A DNA stretch of 64,000 nt from Vibrio sp. 10N.286.49.B1. Lineage in GTDB: Bacteria > Pseudomonadota > Gammaproteobacteria > Enterobacterales > Vibrionaceae. The notes below the pieces were generated by a model that saw only the letters and a program-made list of their open reading frames with translations, had not been told where the DNA came from and searched no databases. A program made the position numbers and the translations under genes. This document shows positions 46,185 through 55,989 of this stretch, piece by piece. The number at the start of each line of letters is the position of its first letter. Within the stretch, counting starts at the first letter, position 1. The DNA lies in contig NZ_MCUW01000012.1 in the NCBI RefSeq assembly GCF_002873335.1, forward strand, positions 124,001-188,000. The letters are read 5' to 3'.

Positions 46185-46370
46185 CGAATTACGGTATGTT
46201 CAACACAAATGACGAGGCATACAAGAAGAACCCTTAGCCACGAATTACGTCGACATAAACGACTAGAGATCATCTAGCTTCGACAGACTTGGCTGACATA
46301 TAGATTCCTTTGAACGGCTTAAGATAATTAGCGGTTCCTTTATAATTCCTGATTTTAGTGAGAGTATTTT

Positions 46371-47558
46371 ATGACTACAGCGTCCTCTTTTTTTCTACTA
46401 GACAATACTATTCAACACTACCCTTGGGGGAGTACCACCTCTATTCCGGAGCTCTTCAATGTAGAAAATACCGACAAAAAACCAATGGCGGAAATCTGGA
46501 TGGGCGCCCATCCAAAAGCAAGCTCCACTATTAATGTTGATGGTGAGTCCGTCCAATTATGCGACTACATCAAACAACACGGGGCCAATGTTCTTGGTGA
46601 GCAAACACAACAGCAATTTGGTGAACTCCCATACCTATTTAAAGTGCTTGCAGCAGCGCAGGCATTATCCATACAGGTACACCCAACCAAACAAGAAGCA
46701 GAAATAGGATTTGCCAAAGAAAACGCAAATGGTATTGCTATCGATGCCTACAACCGCAATTACAAAGATCCGAACCATAAACCCGAATTAGTGTATGCGC
46801 TGACCACGTATTACGCGATGAACGGCTTTCGAAGCTATTCGTCAATCCTTGAGCATTTTAAAGCCGTGGATAGCCACGTCTTATCAAAGATTGTTGAACA
46901 GTACGCTGGCCAACAAAACGCACAGGGATTACGCACGCTTTTTGAATCGGTGTTAACGCTAAGCGATACACAAAGAATCGACGCCACCGAAGATTTATTA
47001 AATTGGGCTCACGCCGATGGTGGGGAGTTGGCAACCTTCATCCTCGAACTCAACGAGTACTACCCTAAGGATGTCGGCTTACTGTCACCTTTGATGTTGA
47101 ATGTTGTCGTCTTGAAGCCTGGTGAAGCCATGTACCTGGATGCAGGCACGCCGCATGCTTATGTCAGAGGCACGGCGTTAGAGCTCATGGCCAATTCAGA
47201 TAATGTGCTACGAGCTGGTTTAACGCCGAAATACATCGACGTACCAGAGCTACTTGCTTCTTGTCGTTTTGAGCCTTTGGTAGCAGAGCGTATCTTAACC
47301 ACACCAACAAAAGAGACAGGTAGATTGGATTTTGTGGTACCGGTCAGCGACTTTGCTTTCTCAGTCTATCCGCAATCTAACCACCAAGAAGTGGCGATGA
47401 AACGCGCCGAGATTTGGTTTGCGATCGACGAAGACGCAACATTTGAAAGCACGAACGGCGAAACTATCACAATCAAGAAAGGTCAATCCGTGTTCATTCC
47501 AATCTCGACTCAAACATTTACGGTGACCAGTTTGGGAACCGTTGCAAGGGCGCATTAA
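46371..47558 (+). CDS. manA: Mannose-6-phosphate isomerase, class I
   Basis: Interconverts mannose-6-phosphate and fructose-6-phosphate with a zinc ion. 395 aa with the N-terminal YPWGSTTSIPEL, the zinc site LSIQVHPTK with the following Glu in KPELVYAL, and YLDAGTPHAYVRGTALELMANSDNVLRAGLTPK (read in pieces), the class I signature. It follows the GntR gene by 186 bp and ends at a strong terminator. Confidence 0.95.
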   Translation: MTTASSFFLLDNTIQHYPWGSTTSIPELFNVENTDKKPMAEIWMGAHPKASSTINVDGESVQLCDYIKQHGANVLGEQTQQQFGELPYLFKVLAAAQALSIQVHPTKQEAEIGFAKENANGIAIDAYNRNYKDPNHKPELVYALTTYYAMNGFRSYSSILEHFKAVDSHVLSKIVEQYAGQQNAQGLRTLFESVLTLSDTQRIDATEDLLNWAHADGGELATFILELNEYYPKDVGLLSPLMLNVVVLKPGEAMYLDAGTPHAYVRGTALELMANSDNVLRAGLTPKYIDVPELLASCRFEPLVAERILTTPTKETGRLDFVVPVSDFAFSVYPQSNHQEVAMKRAEIWFAIDEDATFESTNGETITIKKGQSVFIPISTQTFTVTSLGTVARAH

Positions 47559-47569
47559 CATCAAGGCAT

Positions 47570-47601
47570 AAAAAATGGGCACTCAGATGTGCCCATTTTT
47601 T
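47570..47601. terminator. Bidirectional terminator between manA and the PTS IIC gene
   Basis: TGGGCAC pairs with GTGCCCA, flanked by A6 and T6 that extend the stem, 11 bp after the manA stop. It can serve both convergent genes. Confidence 0.9.
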
Positions 47602-47721
47602 AATTAATTATTTCGTCTTAGTTTTGTCATCTGACAAGCCACGCGACGAGCTCAACGCTCAGTGTCCAAAACCGTCTATCCAATCATAGAATTCTCTGCC
47701 CCACCCGTTTTTCTTGCCATT

Positions 47722-49053
47722 TTATTGAACCACTGAGGGCTGCTGATGGCGACGAAGCTTATCCGCTCGCTCTGCTTCTTGCTCAATTAATATCTTTTCA
47801 TGGGCTCTAAAGAAAGGCAAATAAAGGAAATAAGCATTGATCATCGCAAAGCCCACCATACAGGCATTAATGATGCTGCCATTGGCTGCCCAAGCCGCAC
47901 CAATCGGTGCAGGAACAGACCAAGGAAGCATAATGACGATGCGGTCCAGTATACCAGCTGAAGTCAAAAACCACGCGATCGTTGCATTGAACATTGGAAC
48001 GAGCACGAAAGGGAGTAAGAACAGCGGATTCATGATGATAGGAAAGCCAAATAATATCGGTTCATTGATATTAAACAGCGAAGGAATAACCCCCACTTTC
48101 CCGACCGACTTTAATTGATTTGAGCGGCTTTTCAGCGCCAAGTAAACTAATGGAAGCGTTGAGCCCACTCCCCCAATCAGGACGAAAAAGTCCCAGAATG
48201 CTGGCAAATAAATATGCGGGACGGTCTCTAAACCTGAGGCAATAGCCTCTTGATTTTCAAGTAGATTAGACATCCAAAAAGGATTCATTATACCGGTAAT
48301 GATCAGCGCTCCATGTATGCCCATAAACCAAAGTAACTGACACACTAGGATAGAAATCAATACAGCGGCTAAGCTGTCTGAAGCAAGAACTAGCGGACGA
48401 AATAGCGCCTCTATTAACGCAGGGAAATGCACCCCAAACTGACTCTCAATCCAAACATTGAACATCGACAGTGTTGTCACGACGACAAAGATAGGGATCA
48501 TCAATTTAAAGCTTTGTACCGTAAGAATGGGGACGTCGTCAGGCATCTTAATATACAAACCATGCCGAATAAAAAAACGAATCACCTCAACCGCATACAC
48601 ACTGGCAATCAAAGCAGTAAAAATACCCCCGCCGCCTAGATAACGGATATCTGCCGTGCTTAAATCATAAAACCCTACCAGCATCAGAAAGGCCATACAG
48701 CCCGTCAAACCACTCAGCCTTTCCGGGAGTTGGTAGTGTTTGGCAAGGCTTGCGGATACACCAAACGCAACAATCAACCCCACGACACCGAGCGTAAGTT
48801 GATACGTAGGGAGTAAAACTGGCCGAAGTGTATTCGCAAGGTCGAGCCACCAAATCGACAACATCGATTGGGGGTTAGCAAACGGCGGAAAAATAATAGG
48901 GACGAAAAAACAGCCAACAAAAATAAACGGCATCGCCAGTTGAAACCCATCACGCAGCGCCATTAAATGCTGGCTACGTGTTAGTAGCTTAGCGACGGGG
49001 TTCATCACTTGCTCTACTTGAGATGCAAAGACTCTCATGATCGAATAATTCAT
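47722..49053 (-). CDS. Orphan PTS cellobiose-family EIIC permease
   Basis: 443-aa membrane protein of the lactose/cellobiose PTS family, with N-terminal MNPVAKLLTRSQHLMALRDGFQLAMPFIFVGCFF (read in pieces), the substrate-domain motif SLFNINEPILFGFPI and PWSVPAPIGAAW. There is no IIA or IIB beside it. It probably borrows those from the divergent cel operon, whose IIC is a close paralogue (same NINEPILFG and WFAGIHGALI-like motifs). Confidence 0.88.
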   Translation of the reverse strand: MNYSIMRVFASQVEQVMNPVAKLLTRSQHLMALRDGFQLAMPFIFVGCFFVPIIFPPFANPQSMLSIWWLDLANTLRPVLLPTYQLTLGVVGLIVAFGVSASLAKHYQLPERLSGLTGCMAFLMLVGFYDLSTADIRYLGGGGIFTALIASVYAVEVIRFFIRHGLYIKMPDDVPILTVQSFKLMIPIFVVVTTLSMFNVWIESQFGVHFPALIEALFRPLVLASDSLAAVLISILVCQLLWFMGIHGALIITGIMNPFWMSNLLENQEAIASGLETVPHIYLPAFWDFFVLIGGVGSTLPLVYLALKSRSNQLKSVGKVGVIPSLFNINEPILFGFPIIMNPLFLLPFVLVPMFNATIAWFLTSAGILDRIVIMLPWSVPAPIGAAWAANGSIINACMVGFAMINAYFLYLPFFRAHEKILIEQEAERADKLRRHQQPSVVQ

Positions 49054-49106
49054 TGTTTGCTACCAACTTTCGGAATGGACGCAGAATACCGCAACTTTAA
49101 AGACTC

Positions 49107-49125
49107 TTGGAAACCGCTTATCCAA
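49107..49125. promoter_or_regulatory. LacI-type operator-like site before the orphan IIC gene
   Basis: TTGGAAACCGCTTATCCAA has six of nine symmetric pairs and shares TTGGAAACCG with the 40-bp palindrome in the same divergent region. Confidence 0.5.
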
Positions 49126-49335
49126 ATTTGATGCATTGAACACATTTTCTCTACGATTTTCGCCCTATTCACCATCAGTCAATTCAATGTCTACACAAAA
49201 TACATCGATCGCCAGAATGCGTACACAGTCGTAAACAATGCCTCATTTTCATGCTTATTATCAATTTTCTTTCGTTAACCTCATCACGAAAATTTCATCA
49301 TTTCTTCACTTTCAAGTGATCGTTTTCACACTCAC

Positions 49336-49375
49336 TCGGAAATCATTTGGAAACCGGTTTCCAAATGATTTCCGA
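49336..49375. promoter_or_regulatory. Perfect 40-bp palindrome with LacI operator core, upstream of the cel operon
   Basis: Twenty-base arms (first arm TCGGAAATCATTTGGAAACC) are exactly self-complementary with no loop. The centre GGAAACCGGTTTCC is a typical LacI-family operator. It lies 43 bp upstream of the PTS IIB start. The LacI gene at the end of this operon is the likely source of the binding protein. Confidence 0.85.
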
Positions 49376-49418
49376 AAGAGCATAGTAAAAAGGAACTCAA
49401 GAATTAGGAAAACAAAAA

Positions 49419-49724
49419 ATGAAAAAAATTATGCTTTGCTGCTCTGCTGGTATGTCTACATCAATGCTAGTAAAAAAAATGGAAGCGTCAGCTCAAGAAC
49501 GTGGGATCGAAGCGGATATTAAAGCGTTTGGAGCGAATGAATTTAGTGCCAATGTTGGGCAATACGAAGTGGTACTTCTCGGCCCTCAAGTCAAGTACAT
49601 GCAGGGTGACCTGCAAAAAGTTGCCGACCAATTCGGTATTAAAGTCGAGCCTATCAACATGATGGATTACGGCATGCAAAAAGGTGACAAGGTTTTAGAT
49701 TTCGCCTTAGAACTTATCGGCTAA
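49419..49724 (+). CDS. celA: PTS cellobiose-family EIIB
   Basis: 101-aa cytosolic phosphocarrier. The phosphorylated Cys is in CCSAGMSTSMLVKKM at residues 7-21. It accepts phosphate from IIA and passes it to the sugar during transport. First gene of the operon IIB-IIC-GH1-IIA-lacI. Confidence 0.92.
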   Translation: MKKIMLCCSAGMSTSMLVKKMEASAQERGIEADIKAFGANEFSANVGQYEVVLLGPQVKYMQGDLQKVADQFGIKVEPINMMDYGMQKGDKVLDFALELIG

Positions 49725-49872
49725 TCCGATACAGATTGCGCCCGTGTCGTCGTACTCAAGCGGGCGCCAAATGCAATCCGTTCATTTGAAACCGGTCACC
49801 GAACTCAAACGAACAGCAGTGAATATTTGAATCCAAACATCCTTAACGTTCTAACAAAAAAGAGACACTATA

Positions 49873-51198
49873 ATGAGCGCTTTATACGATAAAATGGTCA
49901 ACGTAATCGAGCAAAAGGTTACGCCAATAGCGGGCAAGATTGGCCAACAAAAATACGTGACGTCAATACGCGATGGCTTTATTGCCGCCCTACCTTTCAT
50001 GATTGTTGGTTCATTCATGTTGGTATTTATCTTTCCTCCTTTTTCGCCAGACACCACCCTCGGGTTTGCACAGTCATGGCTTAGCTTTTCAGATACATAC
50101 CGTGAACAACTGATACTGCCATTTAACCTCAGTATGGGGATAATGACCATATTCATATCCGTCGGGATAGGTTCGAGCCTCGCAAGGCACCATAACCTTG
50201 ATCCTGTCACGACTGGCCTACTTGCTTTGATGGCGTTCTTATTGGTGGCAGCGCCAGTTCAAGATGGCAACATCTCCATGCAGTACTTCTCAGGCCAAGG
50301 TATTTTCACCTCAATTATTACCGCACTTTATGCGACAGAAGTGTATGCATTCCTCAAACGTAACAACATCACGATCAAACTGCCACCAGAAGTACCAACT
50401 GGCGTAGCGCGTTCGTTTGAAATCCTAATTCCAGTGCTGGTGATCATCTTAACGCTGCACCCTTTAAACCTTTTCATTGAATCGCAAACAGGCATGATCA
50501 TCCCTGAAGCTATTATGTCACTGATTCAGCCTTTGGTTGCCGCCTCTGACTCATTACCGGCTCTGTTACTCGCTGTTCTTGTCTGTCAAATTCTTTGGTT
50601 TGCTGGCATCCATGGCGCGCTTATCGTGACTGGCATCATGAACCCATTCTGGATGGCGAACCTTTCTGTGAACCAAGCGGCTATGGCTGCTGGCGAAGCC
50701 ATTCCACATATTTTTGTACAAGGCTTCTGGGATCACTATCTATTAATTGGTGGTGTAGGTTCAACGCTTCCTTTGGCCTTCTTACTGATGCGCAGCAAGG
50801 CTATTCACCTAAGAACGATTGGTAAATTAGGCAGCGTACCGTCACTGTTTAATATCAACGAACCTATTTTGTTCGGTGCGCCAATCATTATGAACCCAGT
50901 GTTCTTCCTACCCTTTATTTTAGTGCCAATGATTAATGCAACACTTGCATGGTTTGCTTTGGACTTTGGTTTGGTTGAACGCGTTGTCTCACTCACACCT
51001 TGGACAACACCTGGACCGATCGGCGCCTCATGGGCAGCTAACTGGGCCTTCAGTCCTGTCATCTTGTGCTTCATGTGTATGATTATGTCTGCCCTTATGT
51101 ACCTACCGTTCCTAAAAGCGTACGAAAAGACATTGCTAGACCAAGAAGCCAGTGAGAAAGAAGAAGCACAACCAAGCGCACAACCTGTAACCGCTTAA
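49873..51198 (+). CDS. celB: PTS cellobiose-family EIIC permease
   Basis: 441-aa membrane subunit. Motifs IRDGFIAALPFMIVGSFMLVF, IHGALIVTGIMNPFW, SLFNINEPILFGAPIIMNP and TPWTTPGPIGASWAANWAF mark the lactose/cellobiose IIC family. The 148-bp gap after IIB holds a further GAAACCGG half-site. Substrate is a beta-glucoside such as cellobiose, by family and GH1 partner. Confidence 0.93.
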   Translation: MSALYDKMVNVIEQKVTPIAGKIGQQKYVTSIRDGFIAALPFMIVGSFMLVFIFPPFSPDTTLGFAQSWLSFSDTYREQLILPFNLSMGIMTIFISVGIGSSLARHHNLDPVTTGLLALMAFLLVAAPVQDGNISMQYFSGQGIFTSIITALYATEVYAFLKRNNITIKLPPEVPTGVARSFEILIPVLVIILTLHPLNLFIESQTGMIIPEAIMSLIQPLVAASDSLPALLLAVLVCQILWFAGIHGALIVTGIMNPFWMANLSVNQAAMAAGEAIPHIFVQGFWDHYLLIGGVGSTLPLAFLLMRSKAIHLRTIGKLGSVPSLFNINEPILFGAPIIMNPVFFLPFILVPMINATLAWFALDFGLVERVVSLTPWTTPGPIGASWAANWAFSPVILCFMCMIMSALMYLPFLKAYEKTLLDQEASEKEEAQPSAQPVTA

Positions 51199-51268
51199 TT
51201 CAACCCACACGTTTTTACTCTTTTCAATTCTAGGGCAGTCAGCGCTGCCCTCTTAAAGGACCATTATC

Positions 51269-52648
51269 ATGAACTATCAATTTCCTGAGAACTTTCGTTG
51301 GGGCAGTGCCGCTTCATCAGCTCAAACTGAAGGTGCCGCGTTTGACGGCGGTAAAGGCGAGAGCATTTGGGACCATTGGTACAAAGAACAGCCGAATCGT
51401 TTCCATAACAATGTATCGTCAACGACTGCGTCAACGTTCTACCAAAACTACAAAGCCGATATTCAATTAATGAAAGATATCGGTCACAACAGCTTCCGTA
51501 CTTCCATTTCTTGGTCACGTCTCATTCCAAATGGCACGGGCGAAGTAAACCAAGAAGCGGTTGAGTTTTACAATAACGTCATCAACGAACTGGTGGCTCA
51601 AGACATCGAACCCTTCATCTGCTTGTATCATTTTGATATGCCGCTAGCGATGCAAAATATTGGTGGCTTTGAAAACCGCGAAGTGTTGGATGCATACGCT
51701 AACTTTGCTGAGGTTTGCTTCAAACTCTTTGGCGACCGTGTTAAAAGCTGGTTTACATTCAACGAGCCGATTGTTCCCGTTGAAGGTGGCTACCTTTACG
51801 ACTTCCACTACCCTAATGTCGTCGACTTCAAACGTGCGGCAACGGTGGCTTACCATACCATTTTAGCGCACGCTAAAGCGGTTGAAAAATACCGAGCATT
51901 AGACACCGATGGCCGTATTGGCATCATTCTCAACCTGACGCCGTCTTACCCTCGTTCACAAAATCCGGCCGATCTAAAAGCCGCTAACATCTGTGACCTG
52001 ATGTTTAATCGCAGCTTCTTAGACCCATCGGTTAAGGGAGAGTACCCACAAGAACTGGTCGAGCTTCTCACTGAGCACGGTCAAATGCCTACTGTTGAAG
52101 CGGGTGATTGTGAGCTGATTGCGAAAGGCAAAGTCGATGTACTTGGCGTGAACTACTACCAGCCACGCCGCGTTAAAGCTCGCGACAACGCCATTCACCC
52201 AGAAGCGCCATTCATGCCAGAACATTTCTTCGATTATTACGAAATGCCTGGTCGTAAAATGAATCCTCATCGCGGCTGGGAGATCTACGAAAAAGGAGTC
52301 TACGACATCCTAACTAACCTTCGCGAGAACTACGGTAACCTACCTTGCTACATTTCAGAAAATGGTATGGGTGTGGAAGGTGAAGAGAAGTTTTTAGTCG
52401 ATGGACAAATTCAAGATGACTATCGCATCGACTTTATCCAAGGCCACTTGCAGTGGTTGCACAAAGGTATTGAAGAAGGTTCGGCCTGCTTCGGGTATCA
52501 CCTTTGGACCTTTATTGATAACTGGTCTTGGGCTAACGCCTACAAAAACCGTTATGGCTTCTACCAACTCGACCTTAACACTCAAAAGCGTTCAGTGAAA
52601 AAGAGTGGCGAGTGGTATGCACAGGTATCTCAGAACAACGGCTTCTAG
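51269..52648 (+). CDS. GH1 6-phospho-beta-glucosidase
   Basis: 459-aa family 1 hydrolase with intact acid/base motif WFTFNEP and nucleophile motif CYISENGMG. The C-terminal DNWSWANAYKNRYGF keeps the Ser and Tyr positions used for the 6-phosphate. Its location inside a PTS operon makes cleavage of the imported 6-phospho-disaccharide the expected role. It is paralogous to the GH1 at 41513. Confidence 0.92.
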   Translation: MNYQFPENFRWGSAASSAQTEGAAFDGGKGESIWDHWYKEQPNRFHNNVSSTTASTFYQNYKADIQLMKDIGHNSFRTSISWSRLIPNGTGEVNQEAVEFYNNVINELVAQDIEPFICLYHFDMPLAMQNIGGFENREVLDAYANFAEVCFKLFGDRVKSWFTFNEPIVPVEGGYLYDFHYPNVVDFKRAATVAYHTILAHAKAVEKYRALDTDGRIGIILNLTPSYPRSQNPADLKAANICDLMFNRSFLDPSVKGEYPQELVELLTEHGQMPTVEAGDCELIAKGKVDVLGVNYYQPRRVKARDNAIHPEAPFMPEHFFDYYEMPGRKMNPHRGWEIYEKGVYDILTNLRENYGNLPCYISENGMGVEGEEKFLVDGQIQDDYRIDFIQGHLQWLHKGIEEGSACFGYHLWTFIDNWSWANAYKNRYGFYQLDLNTQKRSVKKSGEWYAQVSQNNGF

Positions 52649-52728
52649 ACACTGAATCACACTAACACTAACGCGGTCGATTGAGTCGGCCGCTATATCA
52701 ACGATTATGACAAATTAAAGGTAACAAC

Positions 52729-53052
52729 ATGGAAAATATGGATCTTGAAGAACAAGTAATGGGCATTATCATCAATGCTGGTCAATCACGTAGCTTGTGT
52801 TATGAAGCCCTACGCCACGCTAAAAAAGGCGAATTTTCGGAAGCGGATGGTCTATTGAAAGAAGCGCAAGAATTTGCAAATCAAGCTCACCTGGTTCAAA
52901 CCAAATTAATTGAAGCTGATGAAGGTACTGGTAAGACTAAAATGACACTGATCATGGTTCATGCTCAAGATCATTTAATGACATCTATGCTGGCTAAAGA
53001 ACTCGTCACCGAGATGATTGACCTACATAAAAAGATTGAAGCCAAGTCATAG
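52729..53052 (+). CDS. celC: PTS lactose/cellobiose-family EIIA
   Basis: 107-aa helical phosphocarrier. The active His is in MVHAQDHLMTSM near residues 75-86, and GEFSEADGLLKEAQEF is the family's first-helix pair. AAAGGT precedes the ATG. It would serve both the adjoining IIB/IIC and perhaps the orphan IIC. Confidence 0.92.
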   Translation: MENMDLEEQVMGIIINAGQSRSLCYEALRHAKKGEFSEADGLLKEAQEFANQAHLVQTKLIEADEGTGKTKMTLIMVHAQDHLMTSMLAKELVTEMIDLHKKIEAKS

Positions 53053-53302
53053 CAGAAGCGCCTCAGCCCCCTAGCCGTAGTTGTATGACCGCGTAGTCAA
53101 TACAACTGCCGCTCGACGGCATTCTCTAGCAACGTCAACGCTTCTTAAGTTTATGCTTAACGCTTACTACTAATGATTACAGCGATATAACCTATTAACT
53201 AAAATATTCGTTCATTATTAGTAAGCGTCCTTTTCTAAGCTCGTTAATTACATCACCACACTTGAGGTTTAATGGCGATAAATAGTACAATGAAGAAATT
53301 AT

Positions 53303-53319
53303 TGGGAACCGATTTCCCA
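53303..53319. promoter_or_regulatory. LacI-type operator upstream of the lacI-family gene
   Basis: TGGGAACCGATTTCCCA has six of eight symmetric pairs around a central G and resembles the GGAAACCGGTTTCC core. It lies 35 bp before the regulator start, which suggests autoregulation. The rest of this 300-bp gap shows no gene. Confidence 0.55.
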
Positions 53320-53353
53320 TTTTTGAAATAAAACGATAGAAAAGGCTTTCTGA

Positions 53354-54313
53354 ATGGCGACAATCACTGATGTTTCTCTCCTTGCAAATGTTTCCAAAGC
53401 GACCGTGTCTCGTGTCATGAGCGGTACTCGCGGTGTGAAAGCAGAAAGCAGAGAAGCTGTGCTACGCGCTGCAGAAGAGCTTAACTACCGCCCTAACGCT
53501 GCCGCGCAAACACTCGCCAATCAACGCTCTGACTATATTGGTGTGATTCTATCCTCTAGCGATGCAGGACAAGTGTCAACGTACTTACCCTTACTGGCCA
53601 AATCATTGAAGGCCAAAGGCAAACATATGTTGGTGCAATTCTCAGAATCACCTGAAGAGCAACTGCGCTGTGTTGAAGAATTAAACCAACGTCATTGCGA
53701 TGCGATTATCACGTTAGGTGGTGACCTAACGACTTTAAATGACAAAAATATTATTGCTATTGACGGTGCCATCACTGATGCTCAGTCAGCGATTGGTTAC
53801 GACTATCGTTTTGCAGCAGAGAGCGCTTGCCGTTATTTATCGAGTAAAGGTCACACAAGTATCGCCATAATTGTTGAAGACGAAGGCGCTGCTTCGAAAC
53901 AAGTCTTAGAAGGCTATAAAACTTCTTTGCAGAATTCATCGATGCCCGTTAACCGTCAACTCATCGTTAGCGCCAATGGCAACAATGAACAAGCGATTAT
54001 GTCTTTGCTAAACAGTTATCACCCGTTTACCGCGATTGTTGTTATGAAAGACAGCCAAGCCGCAGTGGCAATGAACTTATTACGTAACTTTAATCTAGCT
54101 ACACCTAACGAAGTCTCCATAATCTCACTCGAAGACTCTCAATTAGCCAGCCAGCTCAACCCACCATTAACGTGCATTAGTTACCCTTCCCAGCAGATTG
54201 TTGATAATGCGATGGAAAGGCTAGAAGCTTGCTTAGACGATCGCATTATCAATTCTAAACCGCTTGTTACTGGACGCTTGGTCACTCGTGAGTCGGTTGC
54301 TAACCGAGGATAA
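53354..54313 (+). CDS. LacI-family transcriptional repressor
   Basis: 319-aa regulator: HTH with ATITDVSLLANVSKATVSRVMSG at residues 2-24 and hinge YRPNAAAQTLA, then a periplasmic-binding-protein-like sensor. It belongs to the GalR/CebR-type group. Its place at the end of the PTS operon and the operators in front of that operon and of itself support control of cellobiose uptake. Confidence 0.93.
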   Translation: MATITDVSLLANVSKATVSRVMSGTRGVKAESREAVLRAAEELNYRPNAAAQTLANQRSDYIGVILSSSDAGQVSTYLPLLAKSLKAKGKHMLVQFSESPEEQLRCVEELNQRHCDAIITLGGDLTTLNDKNIIAIDGAITDAQSAIGYDYRFAAESACRYLSSKGHTSIAIIVEDEGAASKQVLEGYKTSLQNSSMPVNRQLIVSANGNNEQAIMSLLNSYHPFTAIVVMKDSQAAVAMNLLRNFNLATPNEVSIISLEDSQLASQLNPPLTCISYPSQQIVDNAMERLEACLDDRIINSKPLVTGRLVTRESVANRG

Positions 54314-54455
54314 GTCCCGTTAGATCCCGCGGTTCATCATTTAGCCGTATATTTAACACCGAGTTTTCAATGTATCCTGCCAACATTTGACATTTATTGA
54401 TCAAAATAAGCACTAACGGAATAATCCCAATAAACGACTAACGCTTTAATAAGAA

Positions 54456-54481
54456 AAGCCCCAACCTGTGCGTTGGGGCTT
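54456..54481 (-). terminator. Terminator of the porin gene
   Basis: AAGCCCCAAC pairs perfectly with GTTGGGGCTT across a 6-nt loop. On the minus strand TTTTCTT follows, 39 bp after the porin stop. It could also stop read-through from the LacI gene. Confidence 0.85.
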
Positions 54482-54519
54482 ATTATCTCAGAGTCGAAAT
54501 ATGGAAACGACCGCGAGAA

Positions 54520-55554
54520 TTAGAACGTCATATTTGCACCAACACGGCCGGCAATACTGTCATCTTTTGTGCCAGAAAGGCCGTACTCTAAACCGGTATA
54601 GAGTTTAAAGTTAGGTGTGAATACATAAGACAATTCTGTTGAGACGAAACTGTCGTCATCAGGGTTCACTGCGCCATCGTTATCATGGCTTTGCGACGCA
54701 TAACCCAAACGGTATGTCAGTTTGTCAGTGATATTGTATGCACCGGCTACTGCATACCCTAGCGTTTGTAGATCTGAGTCTTGAATGGTCGCATTCGTTT
54801 GGTTCACGCCAACCGATAGATACAAATCTTGGTAGGTGTAGCCTAGACCCGCGGCAGCTTCAAGCGCATTATCACCACCTGAATCTTTTGCAGAGGAGCC
54901 ATTCAAAGACGTATCTTTTAAGTCTTCGTAAGCAATCCCCCCACCAAGAGTAAAGCCAGCACCTAAATCTCCGACTGCTGACGCACCCAAACCATAGTTA
55001 ACCTTTGCCTTAAATGATTCAGTACTTGCGTTAGAGCTTGAATAATCTTGCCCCCCACCATTTGCATTCGCTTTGAGCGTGAATGTTCCTGCATGACCAA
55101 TAACTAAGAGTTGGTTTTCAGTACGGTCTGCCGTTTTTAACTTAGCTTGTGCTTGTCCGGAGTAAGTATCAAAAAAATCGACAATATCCGTAACCTGACC
55201 TAACGAGCCATCCGTTTTACCGTACTGCGCTTCAATATTTTCGTTGCCGATACCAACATATAAATATCGAGTTTCAAAACCACCATCTTTTGTGTATTCC
55301 CCCTCGGTAAAACCGTGCGCGAAGACACTATCATTTATTTGTGTTTTTGCATCAAAATTAAGACGAGCCCGTGATTGGTCATTAACGGTTTGATCAGTTT
55401 TACCCGCTGTTTTAGCTTCCGAGTTATAAACGTCAGCACGAGCTTCCGCTCGACCGCCAACAGAAAGAGTTAAATCTTTGCTTTGATATACCTCTGCTGC
55501 ATTGGCGCCAGAAGCCATTAGTACTGCTACCGATAATATAGTTAATTTTTTCAT
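54520..55554 (-). CDS. Outer-membrane porin, Gram-negative general porin type
   Basis: 344-aa beta-barrel with signal peptide (cleavage after SGANAA). Alternating strands begin LTLSVGGRAEARADVYN, include ETRYLYVGIGNENIEAQYGKTDG with the conserved loop near the constriction, and end VGANMTF with the C-terminal Phe needed for BAM insertion. It resembles Vibrio OmpU/OmpH-group porins. It may pass beta-glucosides for the neighbouring PTS, by location only. Confidence 0.85.
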   Translation of the reverse strand: MKKLTILSVAVLMASGANAAEVYQSKDLTLSVGGRAEARADVYNSEAKTAGKTDQTVNDQSRARLNFDAKTQINDSVFAHGFTEGEYTKDGGFETRYLYVGIGNENIEAQYGKTDGSLGQVTDIVDFFDTYSGQAQAKLKTADRTENQLLVIGHAGTFTLKANANGGGQDYSSSNASTESFKAKVNYGLGASAVGDLGAGFTLGGGIAYEDLKDTSLNGSSAKDSGGDNALEAAAGLGYTYQDLYLSVGVNQTNATIQDSDLQTLGYAVAGAYNITDKLTYRLGYASQSHDNDGAVNPDDDSFVSTELSYVFTPNFKLYTGLEYGLSGTKDDSIAGRVGANMTF

Positions 55555-55989
55555 TATAATTCCAATTTATTGTATGAGAAATTACCACCTTGGAGCTAAA
55601 ACAATATATTCACCATTGAAATATGTTAATAATAAATATTAGAAACTAATATTACATTATTGATAAATAGATTATTTAAACATATATGCAAAACTCAAAA
55701 CAATGAAATCAGTAGCACACCAGAACATCAATGCCATTTAATATCAATTATTTACAAGACATTTTATTTTAGACAAAAATATACGATACTTAATTAAATT
55801 GTCATTTGAGAATTTAATTAATCGGTTAAACAAAATAGAGATAAAATAAACAACCAAAAATATTGGCAATTAAAAATAAGAAAGATAATATATATTCACA
55901 CCCCCAAGAAAATCTGTTAACAATACAAATATCGATCGTGACTAATGTCACACATTTCATTCATATAAAGCTTGTCCCGTTGAGTTTCC
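55555..55989. other. AT-rich porin upstream region
   Basis: 435 bp, very AT-rich, no gene. It includes a CRP-like site at 55937-55952, listed separately. Long AT-rich leaders are common upstream of porin genes. Confidence 0.6.
55937..55952. promoter_or_regulatory. CRP-like site upstream of the porin gene
   Basis: CGTGACTAATGTCACA matches TGTGA-N6-TCACA at 9 of 10 positions. It is 380 bp upstream of the porin ATG and 38 bp beyond the stop of the hydrolase gene, so a direct role needs a long leader. Confidence 0.4.
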
